Below are positions 47,891 through 57,377 of a stretch of 64,000 nt of DNA, piece by piece. This DNA comes from Dickeya oryzae. Its GTDB lineage: Bacteria; Pseudomonadota; Gammaproteobacteria; Enterobacterales; Enterobacteriaceae. The notes beneath the pieces were generated by a model. It saw nothing but the letters and a program-made list of their open reading frames with translations, made no database searches and had not been told where the DNA came from. The DNA is taken from contig NZ_ML762922.1 of the NCBI RefSeq assembly GCF_009372235.1, positions 110,497 through 174,496 of the forward strand. Reading direction: 5' to 3'. Each line of letters begins with the position of its first letter. Position 1 is the stretch's first letter. The translations under genes and the position numbers were made by a program.

Positions 47891-50800
47891 TTATCGCCGC
47901 GATTTAGTGCGCGCCTCCCACTGCATCACCAGACTGATAGCCGCTGGTAACACCGTCAGCGTCAGCAATGTCGCGACGATCAGCCCGCCGATAATGGCGT
48001 AGGCCATCGGCCCCCAGAATACCTGTCTGGAGATAGGGATCATCCCCAAAATCGCCGCCATGGCAGTCAGCAGAATGGGACGCGATCGGTGGCGAGCCGC
48101 GTGAATAATTGCCTCGGAGGCCGACATACCGGCGGCGGTGTTGGTGTCCACCTCACTGATCAGGATCACCGCATTACGAATGATCATCCCTGCCAGGGCG
48201 ATAACCCCGAGTAAAGCGACAAACCCCATCGGCGTACCGGTTGGCAGCATCGCCGCCACGATGCCAATCAGCCCGAACGGTGCCATCATCACCGCCAGCA
48301 TCATGCGAGAGAAGCGTTGTAACTGCACCATCAGCAATATCAACATCACCAGCAGCGTGACCGGCAACACCCGGTATACCGAACTGTTCCCCTTGTTGGA
48401 CTCCGCTACCGAGCCGCCTTCTTTAATACGGTAACCCGAGGGTAATGTCGCCTGATACGCCGCCACTTTCGGTGCCAACGTCGCTGACAATGCCTGAGCA
48501 CGAACCCCAGGAGCCAGGTCGGTTTGTACCGTGATAAAAGGGATACGCTTGTGACGCCAGATAATCGGTTCGTCAATGCCATACCCGATGGAGGCTATCT
48601 GCCCCAGCGGAACCTGTTGCCCATTAGCCGCACGCAGTTGCAGACTGGCAACCGTATCCAGATCCTGGCGCTCCTCATCACGGGCACGCACCACCACACC
48701 CACCATGCGGTTACGATCGCGCACGCTGGTTACCGTGGTGCCGGAGAAAATGGTCGCCAACGCGCTGGCGACATCCTGCGAACTGATGCCCACCGCACGC
48801 GCTTCCGTCTGATTGAGGTCAATACGAATCGCACGCTCCGGTTCACCGGCGGTCAGGTTCACTTCCCGTGTACCGGGGGTGTTGCCAATCAGCGCGGCCA
48901 GGCCAGTCGCATACTCACGAACCTTGCTAATATCTGGCCCGCTCACCCGGTATTTGAGCGGCCAGCCAACGGGTGGCCCTAATTCCAGCGGCGATACGCG
49001 GGTCACCAAATGGCTGAAATCCTGTTGCAGGCGTTTCTCCAATCGGGCACGCAGCGCATCCCGCTCTTTTAACCCTTTCGCGACCACCACCAGTTGCGCG
49101 ATATTTTCATTTTCTAACAGTACGTCCATGGGCAGATAAAAACGTACTGCACCGGAGCCGACATAGGTAGAGAAATGATCCAGATCCGGGTCGTCTTTCA
49201 GCGACTGTTCCAGCCGCTCCACCTCTCGTTCGGTCGCTTCCTGAGAGGCATTATTCGGCAACGTCAGGCTGACCAGCAGTTCTGGCCGGTCCGATGCCGG
49301 GAAAAACTCGCCTTCCAGCCGACCAGCAGCAACGATAGCCAGCGCCAGCAACACCACCGCCAGCATCAGTGTTCGGCCACGGTAGCGCAACGCGCTCGAC
49401 AACAAGCGCTCGTAGAGACGCGACAGCCACCCGGCGTTATGTTGATGGGCTTTCACCGCCTTCGGCAGCAACCAGACGCCAATCAGCGGCGAGAACAGAA
49501 TAGCCACCACCCAGGAGCTGATGAGCGAAATCATCACCACAATAAACAGCGAGTAGCAGTACTCACCGGCGCTGGATGCGGCAAACCCCACTGGAATGAA
49601 ACCTGCGATCATCACCAGCGTACCGGTCAGCATCGGAAACGCGGTGGTGTCATAAGCACGGGTAGCGGCCTGTTCACGGGCATCGCCCTTCTCCAGACTC
49701 GATACCATCGCCTCCACCGTGATCATGGCGTCGTCCACCAGCAGCCCGAGCGCGATAATCAGCGCCCCCAGTGAAATGCGCTGCAGGCCAATACCTGCCA
49801 CCTCCATACCGGTGAAGGTCATCGCCAGCACAATCGGTATCGACGCCGCCACCACCAGACCAGCACGGCTACCTAGCGAGACAAACGATACCGCCAGCAC
49901 GATCACGACGGCCTCCAGCAGCACCCGGACAAAACCGTTGACCGACGACGCCACCACCGCAGATTGATCCGCCACGTTGGTGACCTCAATCCCATACGGT
50001 AGTGACGCGCTGATCGTCGCCATCTTGCTGCGCAGCGCGTTGCCGAAATCCAGCATATTGCCGGTCGATGCCATTGAAATCGCCAGTCCAATGGCCGGTT
50101 GTCCATTAACGCGGAACGCTGGTGCGGGCGGCTCAGCCGCCTGACGGTGAATCGTCGCGATGTCGGTCAGCGGAATGAAACGGTTCCCAATACGCAGCGT
50201 CACATCCCGCAGGCTTGCTTCGGACACAAATGCGCCGCTGACCCGAAGCGCCACCTTGTCACTATCGGTTCGAATGATGCCAGCCGGACTAACGGCATTC
50301 TGTGCCTGCAACGCTGCCGCCACCTGTTGCAGGGAAAGCCCCATCCCTGCCAGTTGTCTGGGCGAAAAGGCCACCACAATCTGCTCATCCTGCGCGCCCA
50401 ATACCTCAATTTTGCCGATATCCGGTGTAGAGAGCAGCGCAGTACGAATGTCATCCACCTTATCGCGCAGCTCACGCGGCGAGAATCCCTCGGCGGTAAA
50501 GCCATAGATAGTGCCGAACGTGTCGTCAAACTCATCGTTAACCGCTGGCTCAGTCACCCCATCAGGCAGACCGGGGGCAACATCCTTCATCTTTTTGCGA
50601 ACGGTATACCAGATGCTCTGCACTTTGGACGGTGGGGTATTGTCACGCAGGTTGACGAATATCACCGCCTCACCAGCGCGGCTGTAACTTTCAGTAAAAT
50701 CAAGGTAAGGCGTTTCCTGCAGCTTCTTTTCCAGCACATCGGTCACAAAGCTGACGGTATCCTGCACGGTGGCTCCGGGCCAACTGGCAGAGACCACTGC

Positions 50801-50959
50801 GGTTTTGATGGTAAACGCCGGGTCTTCGTTACGCGGCAAGCGCTCATAGCTCATCACACCGGCAGCCACAACGACCAGCATCAGAAATGCCACCAGTTGC
50901 TGATGGGCCAGTGCCCAGGCAGAAAGGTTCCATTTTTGCTTGAATCCCGATGACATCAT
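47891..50959 (-). CDS. RND efflux pump inner-membrane permease
   Basis: A 1022-residue AcrB-superfamily protein with twelve helices in two halves and two large periplasmic loops. The proton-relay segment LGLLVDDAMITVEAM carries the paired Asp residues in helix 4. The loop PRNEDPAFTIKTAVV is typical of the heavy-metal-unrelated, three-component multidrug branch. It starts within the ATGA overlap with the adaptor gene. No outer-membrane channel gene is present, so a shared TolC is likely. Confidence 0.92.
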   Translation of the reverse strand: MMSSGFKQKWNLSAWALAHQQLVAFLMLVVVAAGVMSYERLPRNEDPAFTIKTAVVSASWPGATVQDTVSFVTDVLEKKLQETPYLDFTESYSRAGEAVIFVNLRDNTPPSKVQSIWYTVRKKMKDVAPGLPDGVTEPAVNDEFDDTFGTIYGFTAEGFSPRELRDKVDDIRTALLSTPDIGKIEVLGAQDEQIVVAFSPRQLAGMGLSLQQVAAALQAQNAVSPAGIIRTDSDKVALRVSGAFVSEASLRDVTLRIGNRFIPLTDIATIHRQAAEPPAPAFRVNGQPAIGLAISMASTGNMLDFGNALRSKMATISASLPYGIEVTNVADQSAVVASSVNGFVRVLLEAVVIVLAVSFVSLGSRAGLVVAASIPIVLAMTFTGMEVAGIGLQRISLGALIIALGLLVDDAMITVEAMVSSLEKGDAREQAATRAYDTTAFPMLTGTLVMIAGFIPVGFAASSAGEYCYSLFIVVMISLISSWVVAILFSPLIGVWLLPKAVKAHQHNAGWLSRLYERLLSSALRYRGRTLMLAVVLLALAIVAAGRLEGEFFPASDRPELLVSLTLPNNASQEATEREVERLEQSLKDDPDLDHFSTYVGSGAVRFYLPMDVLLENENIAQLVVVAKGLKERDALRARLEKRLQQDFSHLVTRVSPLELGPPVGWPLKYRVSGPDISKVREYATGLAALIGNTPGTREVNLTAGEPERAIRIDLNQTEARAVGISSQDVASALATIFSGTTVTSVRDRNRMVGVVVRARDEERQDLDTVASLQLRAANGQQVPLGQIASIGYGIDEPIIWRHKRIPFITVQTDLAPGVRAQALSATLAPKVAAYQATLPSGYRIKEGGSVAESNKGNSSVYRVLPVTLLVMLILLMVQLQRFSRMMLAVMMAPFGLIGIVAAMLPTGTPMGFVALLGVIALAGMIIRNAVILISEVDTNTAAGMSASEAIIHAARHRSRPILLTAMAAILGMIPISRQVFWGPMAYAIIGGLIVATLLTLTVLPAAISLVMQWEARTKSRR

Positions 50960-52098
50960 TGCGCCTCCGCCAGCGCGACCTTTTCACCCGCCCGCAGTTT
51001 ACTCACGCCAGCGGTGACCACCTTGTCACCCGCCGACAAACCACCGGCAACAACCAACTGAGATTCGCTATACTGCCGCAGGGTGATCGGTTGTAACCGC
51101 AACACCTGCGTCTGTGGGTCAACCACAAACACCGCCGGATTATCTCCCTGACGGGTGAGCGCTGAGGCTGGCAACACGATAACGCGACTGCCGGGCAGCG
51201 TGATTTCACCCTCTACGGTGGCTCCCAGCACCATTTCTTTCGGTGGTTCGGTGAGTGAAACCCGCACCCGCCAGGTACGGGTTTCCGCGTCCGCCAACGG
51301 GCTGACGTCCCGCACACGCCCACGGACTTTGATAGCCGGATTGGATAACAAGGACACGGTCACCAGTGGGTCGGTCAGACCGCTGGTAATCAACCGTTCA
51401 GAGACATTGAAAACCGCATCGCGGCCAGTAAACGTCGCCAGTCGCACCACTTCCTGACCCGCAGTCACCACCTGACCGGGGTTAGCGCTAACCGAGGTGA
51501 TCACACCGGCGACCGGCGCAGAGAGCCGGGTATACCCCAGGCGGTCCTGGGCACTTTTGACACTGGCTTGTGCGCTTTCACGCACCGATACCGCCGATGC
51601 CCAGTTCGACTGGGCCTCATCGAGTTGAGAGCGGGAAATAGCGCCATTCGGCGCCAGTTGTTTCATTCGGTTAAGATTTTGCTCCGCGAGTCGCTCCGAT
51701 GCTATCGCTCGGGTCAAATCCGCCTTCGCGCTTTGTAGCTGGTTATCCGTGTCGCGGGGATCGAGCGTGGCTATCACATCGCCAGCCTTTACCTCTGACC
51801 CGACATCCACCATACGCGATACGATTCGACCATCCAGACGGAAACCCAGCGCAGTTTCTTCCGCCGGACGGATCTCGCCGGTCTGGGATAAGACATCACC
51901 GGTATCGGATGGCTCGACTGTCACGGTACGCACCGGGCGCAGCGGCGCAGACGCGGGCTTGCTACTGGTGTTATCGCAACCGGATAGCACACCGATAAGC
52001 AGTAATACCGCCCACACGCCACAGGCACGAGCAACAGCGCTGCGCCAGTGACAGCTCAAATGATGCAAAACGTAAAGCATGGATCCTGTCTGTGTCAT
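50956..52098 (-). CDS. RND efflux periplasmic adaptor lipoprotein
   Basis: The 380-residue membrane-fusion protein has a lipobox LLIGVLSGC and the AcrA-type order: beta-barrel, lipoyl half-motifs (GRIVSRMVDVGSEVKAGDVIATLD and VAGVITSVSANPGQVV), a coiled-coil hairpin (ERLAEQNLNRMKQLAPNGAISRSQLDEA). It links the permease to an outer-membrane channel. Start 52098 has CAGGAAAT. It overlaps the permease gene. The two-component system upstream is in the same direction after a 120-bp gap. Confidence 0.92.
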   Translation of the reverse strand: MTQTGSMLYVLHHLSCHWRSAVARACGVWAVLLLIGVLSGCDNTSSKPASAPLRPVRTVTVEPSDTGDVLSQTGEIRPAEETALGFRLDGRIVSRMVDVGSEVKAGDVIATLDPRDTDNQLQSAKADLTRAIASERLAEQNLNRMKQLAPNGAISRSQLDEAQSNWASAVSVRESAQASVKSAQDRLGYTRLSAPVAGVITSVSANPGQVVTAGQEVVRLATFTGRDAVFNVSERLITSGLTDPLVTVSLLSNPAIKVRGRVRDVSPLADAETRTWRVRVSLTEPPKEMVLGATVEGEITLPGSRVIVLPASALTRQGDNPAVFVVDPQTQVLRLQPITLRQYSESQLVVAGGLSAGDKVVTAGVSKLRAGEKVALAEAQ

Positions 52099-52220
52099 GG
52101 TGATTTCCTGTTGACTGCTATCGATCATTACACCGCACACATTTCCAGATTGACTCCACGCTGTATCAAGAAATGGTCAAGAGTACTGAAAACAATTGTC
52201 ATTACAATATGTTCCTCGTG

Positions 52221-53390
52221 TCATGCTACCGGCAAATCAAGGGTAAAACACATACCTCCTTGCGAATGGTTTTCCGCCGTCAGGCTGCCACCAAGCGCCT
52301 CACAAATCGCTTCGGCAATGGACAACCCCAGTCCGCTGCCGCCGGAATGGCGCGCCCGCGAAGTATCCGCCCGGGAAAAACGCTCAAAGATATGTGGCAA
52401 GAATGCGTCACTAACGCCAGGCCCGTAGTCGCGAAACTGAATTCGCCATCGGTCCTGCCGACGTACGATGTCAATCCGCTGCGTCTTACCTTCCACCGCA
52501 TAGCGCAGGGCGTTATCTATCAGAATGGTAAAAACCTGCCCCAACCGGATCGGATCCGCCAGACAATACCCCTCCCCATCGGCATACAATGTCACTGTAA
52601 AACATGCCGCCTCCGCATTGGGTTTCAGCCAGGCGATACGGTCACGCAACAGCTCGACCAGGTTCAGCCGGGTTTTATCGATAACCAGTTGTCCGGCACT
52701 GGCCATCGAAAGTAAATGCAGATCCTCAATCAGCCGGTTAAGGTTAAGCATCTGGTTCATCACCATTTGTAACTGGTGGGTATCTGGCTGGAAAACACCA
52801 TCCAGCATCCCTTGCAATCGCCCCATCGCCGCCGTCAGCGGCGATCGCAACTCATGTGCCATTGCTACATGCGAGGCATGCAATTCACGTTCATAGCGCT
52901 CAAGTTGTGCGGTCATGGCGTTAAAGTCACGGGTCAGCAAAGTCAGCTCAGCAGGCGCTCCCGGCACCATCCGGGCACGAGTGGAAAACTGTCCGCGCGC
53001 TACCGTACGCGCCGACATCGCCAACTGGCTGAACTGTACCGACAATGGTCGGGCGGCCCATAATCCCAGGACGACAATTAGCGGAATGGCGACCAGCACC
53101 AGCAGACTTAAAATCAGCCAGTCCACCGTCGCGATAGACGGATCAAAGACGTCCGGGCCGAACCAGGTACTGAGCAGTTCATAATAACGGGCGAGATCCA
53201 GCGTGGGATTCTCACGCAGCAGGATAAACTCGTGGCGTACCGCGTCTGGCATCTTGTGCATCACCCAGAGATTCCAGACAAAGAAACGCAGCCACATGCA
53301 GGTGGCGATCAGCACTACCGCACCAATCGCCAGTGAAAGAATCCGCAGGCAAAGCCAGCGCCACAACGATAGATGAGGTATATTATTCAT
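52221..53390 (-). CDS. Sensor histidine kinase (BaeS/EnvZ-like)
   Basis: The 389-residue kinase has two transmembrane helices (about 15-40 and 90-112), a periplasmic loop, a HAMP region, the H-box AHELRSPLTAAMGRL with His179, and a catalytic domain with DNALRYAVEG, DYGPGVSDAFLPHIFERF and GGSGLGLSIAEAI. It overlaps the regulator gene by 4 bp and precedes the RND pair, which it probably controls in response to envelope stress or toxic compounds. Confidence 0.92.
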   Translation of the reverse strand: MNNIPHLSLWRWLCLRILSLAIGAVVLIATCMWLRFFVWNLWVMHKMPDAVRHEFILLRENPTLDLARYYELLSTWFGPDVFDPSIATVDWLILSLLVLVAIPLIVVLGLWAARPLSVQFSQLAMSARTVARGQFSTRARMVPGAPAELTLLTRDFNAMTAQLERYERELHASHVAMAHELRSPLTAAMGRLQGMLDGVFQPDTHQLQMVMNQMLNLNRLIEDLHLLSMASAGQLVIDKTRLNLVELLRDRIAWLKPNAEAACFTVTLYADGEGYCLADPIRLGQVFTILIDNALRYAVEGKTQRIDIVRRQDRWRIQFRDYGPGVSDAFLPHIFERFSRADTSRARHSGGSGLGLSIAEAICEALGGSLTAENHSQGGMCFTLDLPVA

Positions 53391-54085
53391 GGCTGACGAA
53401 ACCGGTAACCCACCGCACGAACCGTTAGCAGTACCCCGCTAATACCCACCGCTTCGAGTTTTTTGCGCAGATTATAAATGTGCGTATCCACCACCCGCTC
53501 CAGCGCGTCGCTATCGGGCAGACAGGCTTCCAGCAGTTCCTGACGGGAAAAGGCGCGAGTCTGCGCCCGCAATAGGGTCGTCAGCAGGCTAAACTCTGTC
53601 GGCGTCAGCTCCAGCGGCTGACTATGCCCTTGTGTGTCAGTCACTGCCGCCAGCATCGCATCCTGATCGACTAGCAGCATGCCAAAGCTCAACGTCCGGC
53701 CTGGCGTCATCACACCGCCAGTGCGTCGTAATACGGCATGTACCCGCGCCACTACCTCACCAGGGTGATAGGGTTTGGTAACGTAGTCATCGGCACCGTA
53801 GCGCAAGGCACCTATCTTGTCAGTGTCATCCCCCATCGCGGTAACCATGATAACCGGGATGTCACTTTTACGGCGTAAAGTCATCAACACTTCAGTCCCG
53901 TTCATGCCCGGCAGCATCACATCGAGCAGGATCAGATCAGGCTTTACTCGCAACGCCATTTCCAGTCCGCCAACGCCATCACTCGCCAGCAGTACCTGAA
54001 AATTATCACGTTTCAGGTACGCTTCCAGCACACCGGCAGCATCTGTGTCATCTTCAATTATCAGAATGCGTTTCAGACTCATCAT
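53387..54085 (-). CDS. OmpR-family response regulator
   Basis: A 232-residue regulator: receiver with Asp55 in ILLDVMLPGMNG, Lys in VTKPYHPGEV, and a winged-helix effector with ELTPTEFSLL and DTHIYNLRKKLEAVGI...VGYRFRQP. ATG 54085 follows GAGAG; the next ATG also fits. It is the first gene of regulator-kinase-(adaptor-permease) and is divergent from mipA, with an inverted repeat between them that could be its operator. Confidence 0.92.
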   Translation of the reverse strand: MMSLKRILIIEDDTDAAGVLEAYLKRDNFQVLLASDGVGGLEMALRVKPDLILLDVMLPGMNGTEVLMTLRRKSDIPVIMVTAMGDDTDKIGALRYGADDYVTKPYHPGEVVARVHAVLRRTGGVMTPGRTLSFGMLLVDQDAMLAAVTDTQGHSQPLELTPTEFSLLTTLLRAQTRAFSRQELLEACLPDSDALERVVDTHIYNLRKKLEAVGISGVLLTVRAVGYRFRQP

Positions 54086-54148
54086 GACTCTCTTTACAAT
54101 TTTTTCATAATTTATCGGTAGGGCACTCGCTCTCGTGTGTATACTAAA

Positions 54149-54169
54149 GTGCTTCGTACAAGGAAGCAC
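54149..54169. promoter_or_regulatory. Inverted repeat between the regulator and mipA
   Basis: GTGCTTC-gtacaag-GAAGCAC lies in the 137-bp divergent gap. A -10-like TATACT (54140-54145) for mipA sits just upstream of it without a good -35. A site for the adjacent response regulator is plausible. Confidence 0.4.
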
Positions 54170-54222
54170 GAAAACGCCAGTATAAGGCAATACACTTTCC
54201 CCGTTTAAGGAGTTGAGATCGG

Positions 54223-55008
54223 ATGATAGTGCGACATATCCCTTTTTACATCGCCACTCTTTTCTGTGCCGCTAATAACGTGAGTTGGGCAAATGATACC
54301 GCGCCCGGCCAGCAAGATGGTCTAACCATAGGTCTTGCCACCCACAATGGACCACGCTACAGCGGTTCGGACGAGCGTGTATGGAATCTACTACCAGTCA
54401 TTGAAGCCCGCGAAGGTGCCTTCTTTTTTGATTCGGCCAAAGGTGCTGGCTATGATTTACAACTCGGCCAGTTCTATTTTGAGCATACATTGAACTATTC
54501 GCCTGGTCGTACCGACAAGAACTCATCATCTCGTCCTGGTTCCGACAAATTACGCGGTATGGGCAAAATTGATGGGGTGTTGAACACCGCCGTGGCGTTC
54601 GGTTGGCAATTTACCGACCAACTGTCTATAGAGGCAAAAGCGATTTTGCCGCTAACCGACAGTCAGGGTATACAATACCAGACCTCGCTGACAGGTATCT
54701 TGTTCCAGAATAACTCAGACACGCTCGGCGCACAGGGGATACTACTGTTCGGCGATGCTCGCTATAACAACCTGTTTTACGGTGTCAACCAGCAACAGAG
54801 CCAGAACTCGGGTTATCGCGCCTATCAGGCCCAAAGTGGTTTATATGGACAGTCTGTTTCATTGTTCTGGACACATCAGTTTGACCCGCATTGGGCCACT
54901 ACGCTCAGTGGCAGCTATACCCGGCTAAACGATAAAGCCTCAGACAGCCCCATCGTGTTTCGCTCCAATCAGGGTGAAGGACTATTTGCCGTTACTTATA
55001 CGTTCTAA
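54223..55008 (+). CDS. MipA/OmpV-family outer-membrane protein
   Basis: The 261-residue protein has a signal peptide (FYIATLFCAANNVSWA), and beta-barrel strands ending in the outer-membrane signature FAVTYTF. The pattern GLATHNGPRYSGSDERVWNLLPVIEAREGAFFFDS is characteristic of MipA/OmpV. Such proteins scaffold murein enzymes or modulate permeability and are often controlled by the neighbouring envelope-stress two-component system, which is divergent here. Start follows AAGGAG. Confidence 0.88.
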   Translation: MIVRHIPFYIATLFCAANNVSWANDTAPGQQDGLTIGLATHNGPRYSGSDERVWNLLPVIEAREGAFFFDSAKGAGYDLQLGQFYFEHTLNYSPGRTDKNSSSRPGSDKLRGMGKIDGVLNTAVAFGWQFTDQLSIEAKAILPLTDSQGIQYQTSLTGILFQNNSDTLGAQGILLFGDARYNNLFYGVNQQQSQNSGYRAYQAQSGLYGQSVSLFWTHQFDPHWATTLSGSYTRLNDKASDSPIVFRSNQGEGLFAVTYTF

Positions 55009-55908
55009 ACAGTACACTTAGAGATGGCTTAATCACCAAAAACTACGCCGGATACTACCCAATATCACCACAGGAAAGTCAGATTGATGTGCTTTTCGCT
55101 CTGTGAGGTATCCGGCGATAATATTGCAAAATAATCCCCTGATTTCTCCTATGAACCAAACGAAGCCCCTCTAATTTCATAGCTAATTCACGTTATACCT
55201 ATCATACAGATGGGGAGCAAATACGATAAATATCAGGGTTGAGAAGGCAAGTCCTCCGACCTTCCCTCGCACTATTATCGTTATTGCTTCTATTAATGCA
55301 TATAAAATAGTCGATCTTAGTTATTAAAAACAAAATACTAATGCTATATCATGAGGTAATGCTGTTTCCAACAGCGTTTACCAGTCAATATAATATCTTG
55401 CCATTCAACCGATAAGAGCAACCTTATTGCTGACATAACACCAAATTGGCAATTACCCACATGCAATCAGTACACTAATGCAGTACAACATCACGATACG
55501 TTTTACATTACAAGTTTTCATACAGGTACAGTGCGATGCCTTACTAAACTCAAATAATGGATTTCATCGTCCAACACACAAAGAACCATTCAGTTAGAAA
55601 TTGAGTCTGTACTTTAATTGTCAGACCACTATCTCTGTATTGCACTATCTCAATGAGTATTATAATAATTTTCTTGTGGTCTTTCATTTTATAAAAAGCC
55701 ATAACAAAAAATAGCCAAGAAAAATTAAACCTTAAGCAAAAATAAAAAATATAACAAACTAAACCGAACAGCAACAATTTAAGAAAAAGCATCATAGAAA
55801 TTGAAAAAATAAAGCATTCTGAAATATAATAGCCATGCTGCTCCTGAAAACTATTCAGACAGCACTTGCTTTTGTGCCTTTTGACAATTTAATCAGGATT
55901 ATCATGCC
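55009..55908. other. AT-rich 900-bp non-coding region
   Basis: Base composition falls sharply after mipA. An 81-codon minus-strand frame at 55550-55795 is hydrophobic by composition alone (low-GC DNA) and has no ribosome-binding site. No terminator or operator stands out. The region looks like transferred or relaxed DNA leading into the reductase gene. Confidence 0.45.
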
Positions 55909-57018
55909 ATGAAAAAAGTATTCATCACCGGGGCCACAGGTTTCCTTGGCGGTGCAATTATGGAAAAAGCGCTACAGGACAAGCACATTGAAAATATATT
56001 CATGCTGGTCAGGGCTGCTAACAAACAAGATGGACTTAAACGGATTCTAAACAACCTGAGAAAATTTGATATCCCAGAATTATCATTATCTCGTTTGACA
56101 GAAGACAATATTATCGTCGGTGATTTAGCCGAACCAGCGTCTTTTCTGCAGAATCCTGTGCTGGACAGTATCACCCACGTCATTAACAGTGCTGCGGTTG
56201 CTTCATTTGGCAATAACCCACTCATTTGGAAAGTTAATGTGGAAGGTACGCTGGAATTTGCAAAGCGTATGAGTCAGGTTGCTTCACTGCAAAAATTTAT
56301 CCAGATCGGCACAGCGATGTCGTGCGTTCCGGAGCAGGATCAGGTGGTAGAAGAATCCAGTCAGTTGGATACGGAAAAATCGCACATCGTCGAATACACG
56401 CTGTCTAAAGCCACCATCGAAAACCTGATACGTGAGCATTGCCCAGGTATGCCGTTGCTGATTGTGCGCCCATCCATCATCGTCGGCCATTCACATTTGG
56501 GCTGTAAACCATCGAGCAGCATCTACTGGGTGTTTGAAATGGTGATAAAGCTCAATAAATTTATGTGTTCGCTTGATGACAAAATCGATGTCATTCCGGT
56601 GGATTTCTGCGCTGATGCGATTCTGATGTTGTTGCATTCAGAACAAGCGATTAATGACGTCTATCATATCTCTGCAGGTGAAGACTCCAGTGTCAGTTTC
56701 AACGAGATAGATGAGGCGATGGCGCAGGCAGCAGCACGTCCGCCGATGGGAGAAACCTACCGTCAGGTCACTTACCCTGACCTTATTAAACTACGTAGCA
56801 GCTTTAGCGAGCTGTATGGCCCCTGCAATGAACGTCTGATGCTGCGCGCTATGCGTCTTTACGGTTCATTCGCCCAGTTAAATGTGAAATTCAGCAACCG
56901 TAAACTGCTGCAACTGGGCATGAAAACTCCGCCGCGCTTTACCGAATATGTGGATAAATGTGTGGAAACCACTCGTCATTTCAGCATACCGGAACTAATG
57001 ACGGTAGATTTTAAATAA
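55909..57018 (+). CDS. Extended SDR / fatty-acyl-CoA-reductase-like protein
   Basis: The 369-residue NAD(P)-binding protein has GATGFLGG at residues 8-15, VINSAAVASFG, and the active-site pair in EYTLSKATIE, then VRPSIIVG. It belongs to the male-sterility/thioester-reductase (NAD_binding_4) type, which reduces acyl-CoA or carrier-bound acyl chains. No synthetase or carrier-protein gene is adjacent. The gene is less GC-rich than its neighbours and is flanked by AT-rich DNA, suggesting acquisition. Its start is three bases after CATGCC, with only a weak ribosome-binding site. Confidence 0.75.
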   Translation: MKKVFITGATGFLGGAIMEKALQDKHIENIFMLVRAANKQDGLKRILNNLRKFDIPELSLSRLTEDNIIVGDLAEPASFLQNPVLDSITHVINSAAVASFGNNPLIWKVNVEGTLEFAKRMSQVASLQKFIQIGTAMSCVPEQDQVVEESSQLDTEKSHIVEYTLSKATIENLIREHCPGMPLLIVRPSIIVGHSHLGCKPSSSIYWVFEMVIKLNKFMCSLDDKIDVIPVDFCADAILMLLHSEQAINDVYHISAGEDSSVSFNEIDEAMAQAAARPPMGETYRQVTYPDLIKLRSSFSELYGPCNERLMLRAMRLYGSFAQLNVKFSNRKLLQLGMKTPPRFTEYVDKCVETTRHFSIPELMTVDFK

Positions 57019-57028
57019 TCTAGTTTCT

Positions 57029-57063
57029 CTGTCCTGCTATCATGAATAATGATAGCAGGACAG
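57029..57063 (+). terminator. 15-bp perfect stem after the reductase gene
   Basis: CTGTCCTGCTATCAT and ATGATAGCAGGACAG pair perfectly around the loop GAATA, 10 bp after the stop codon. No T-run follows. It would be a very stable 3' end in either direction. Confidence 0.65.
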
Positions 57064-57235
57064 ATAATAACTGAGTTCATTATTGTTTTTCGTTATATCT
57101 TCCACCTATACCTTTCACTAACCAAAAAATCACCCCCATCAAAGAATTACCCCAGCCTCTCAAATAGAAAGCTGATGAAATATCAACAAAAATAAAGTAA
57201 CTCCACAATATTCACCCCCTCCCCAAAAACCCATC

Positions 57236-57260
57236 AAAATAAAATAAAATAAAATAAAAT
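57236..57260. repeat. AAAAT pentanucleotide repeat, five copies
   Basis: Five perfect tandem AAAAT units lie in an AT-rich spacer (57064-57377) that contains no gene. Such tracts can vary in number by slipped-strand mispairing. The nearest coding end is the minus-strand PNPOx-like gene, whose 3' end faces it, so a promoter effect is doubtful. Confidence 0.7.
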
Positions 57261-57377
57261 AAACAAATAGAATCACTTTACTATTTTGATTATTTTTATT
57301 TCCATAAAAAGCAATAATACTCTGCAATATCAGAGCACTAATAGATACATTATTCCTTATGCTTGCTTTGTAAGCTT

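Noticed and set aside
55550..55795. 81-codon hydrophobic minus-strand frame
   Set aside because: Hydrophobicity follows from AT-rich DNA; no ribosome-binding site and no recognisable protein.
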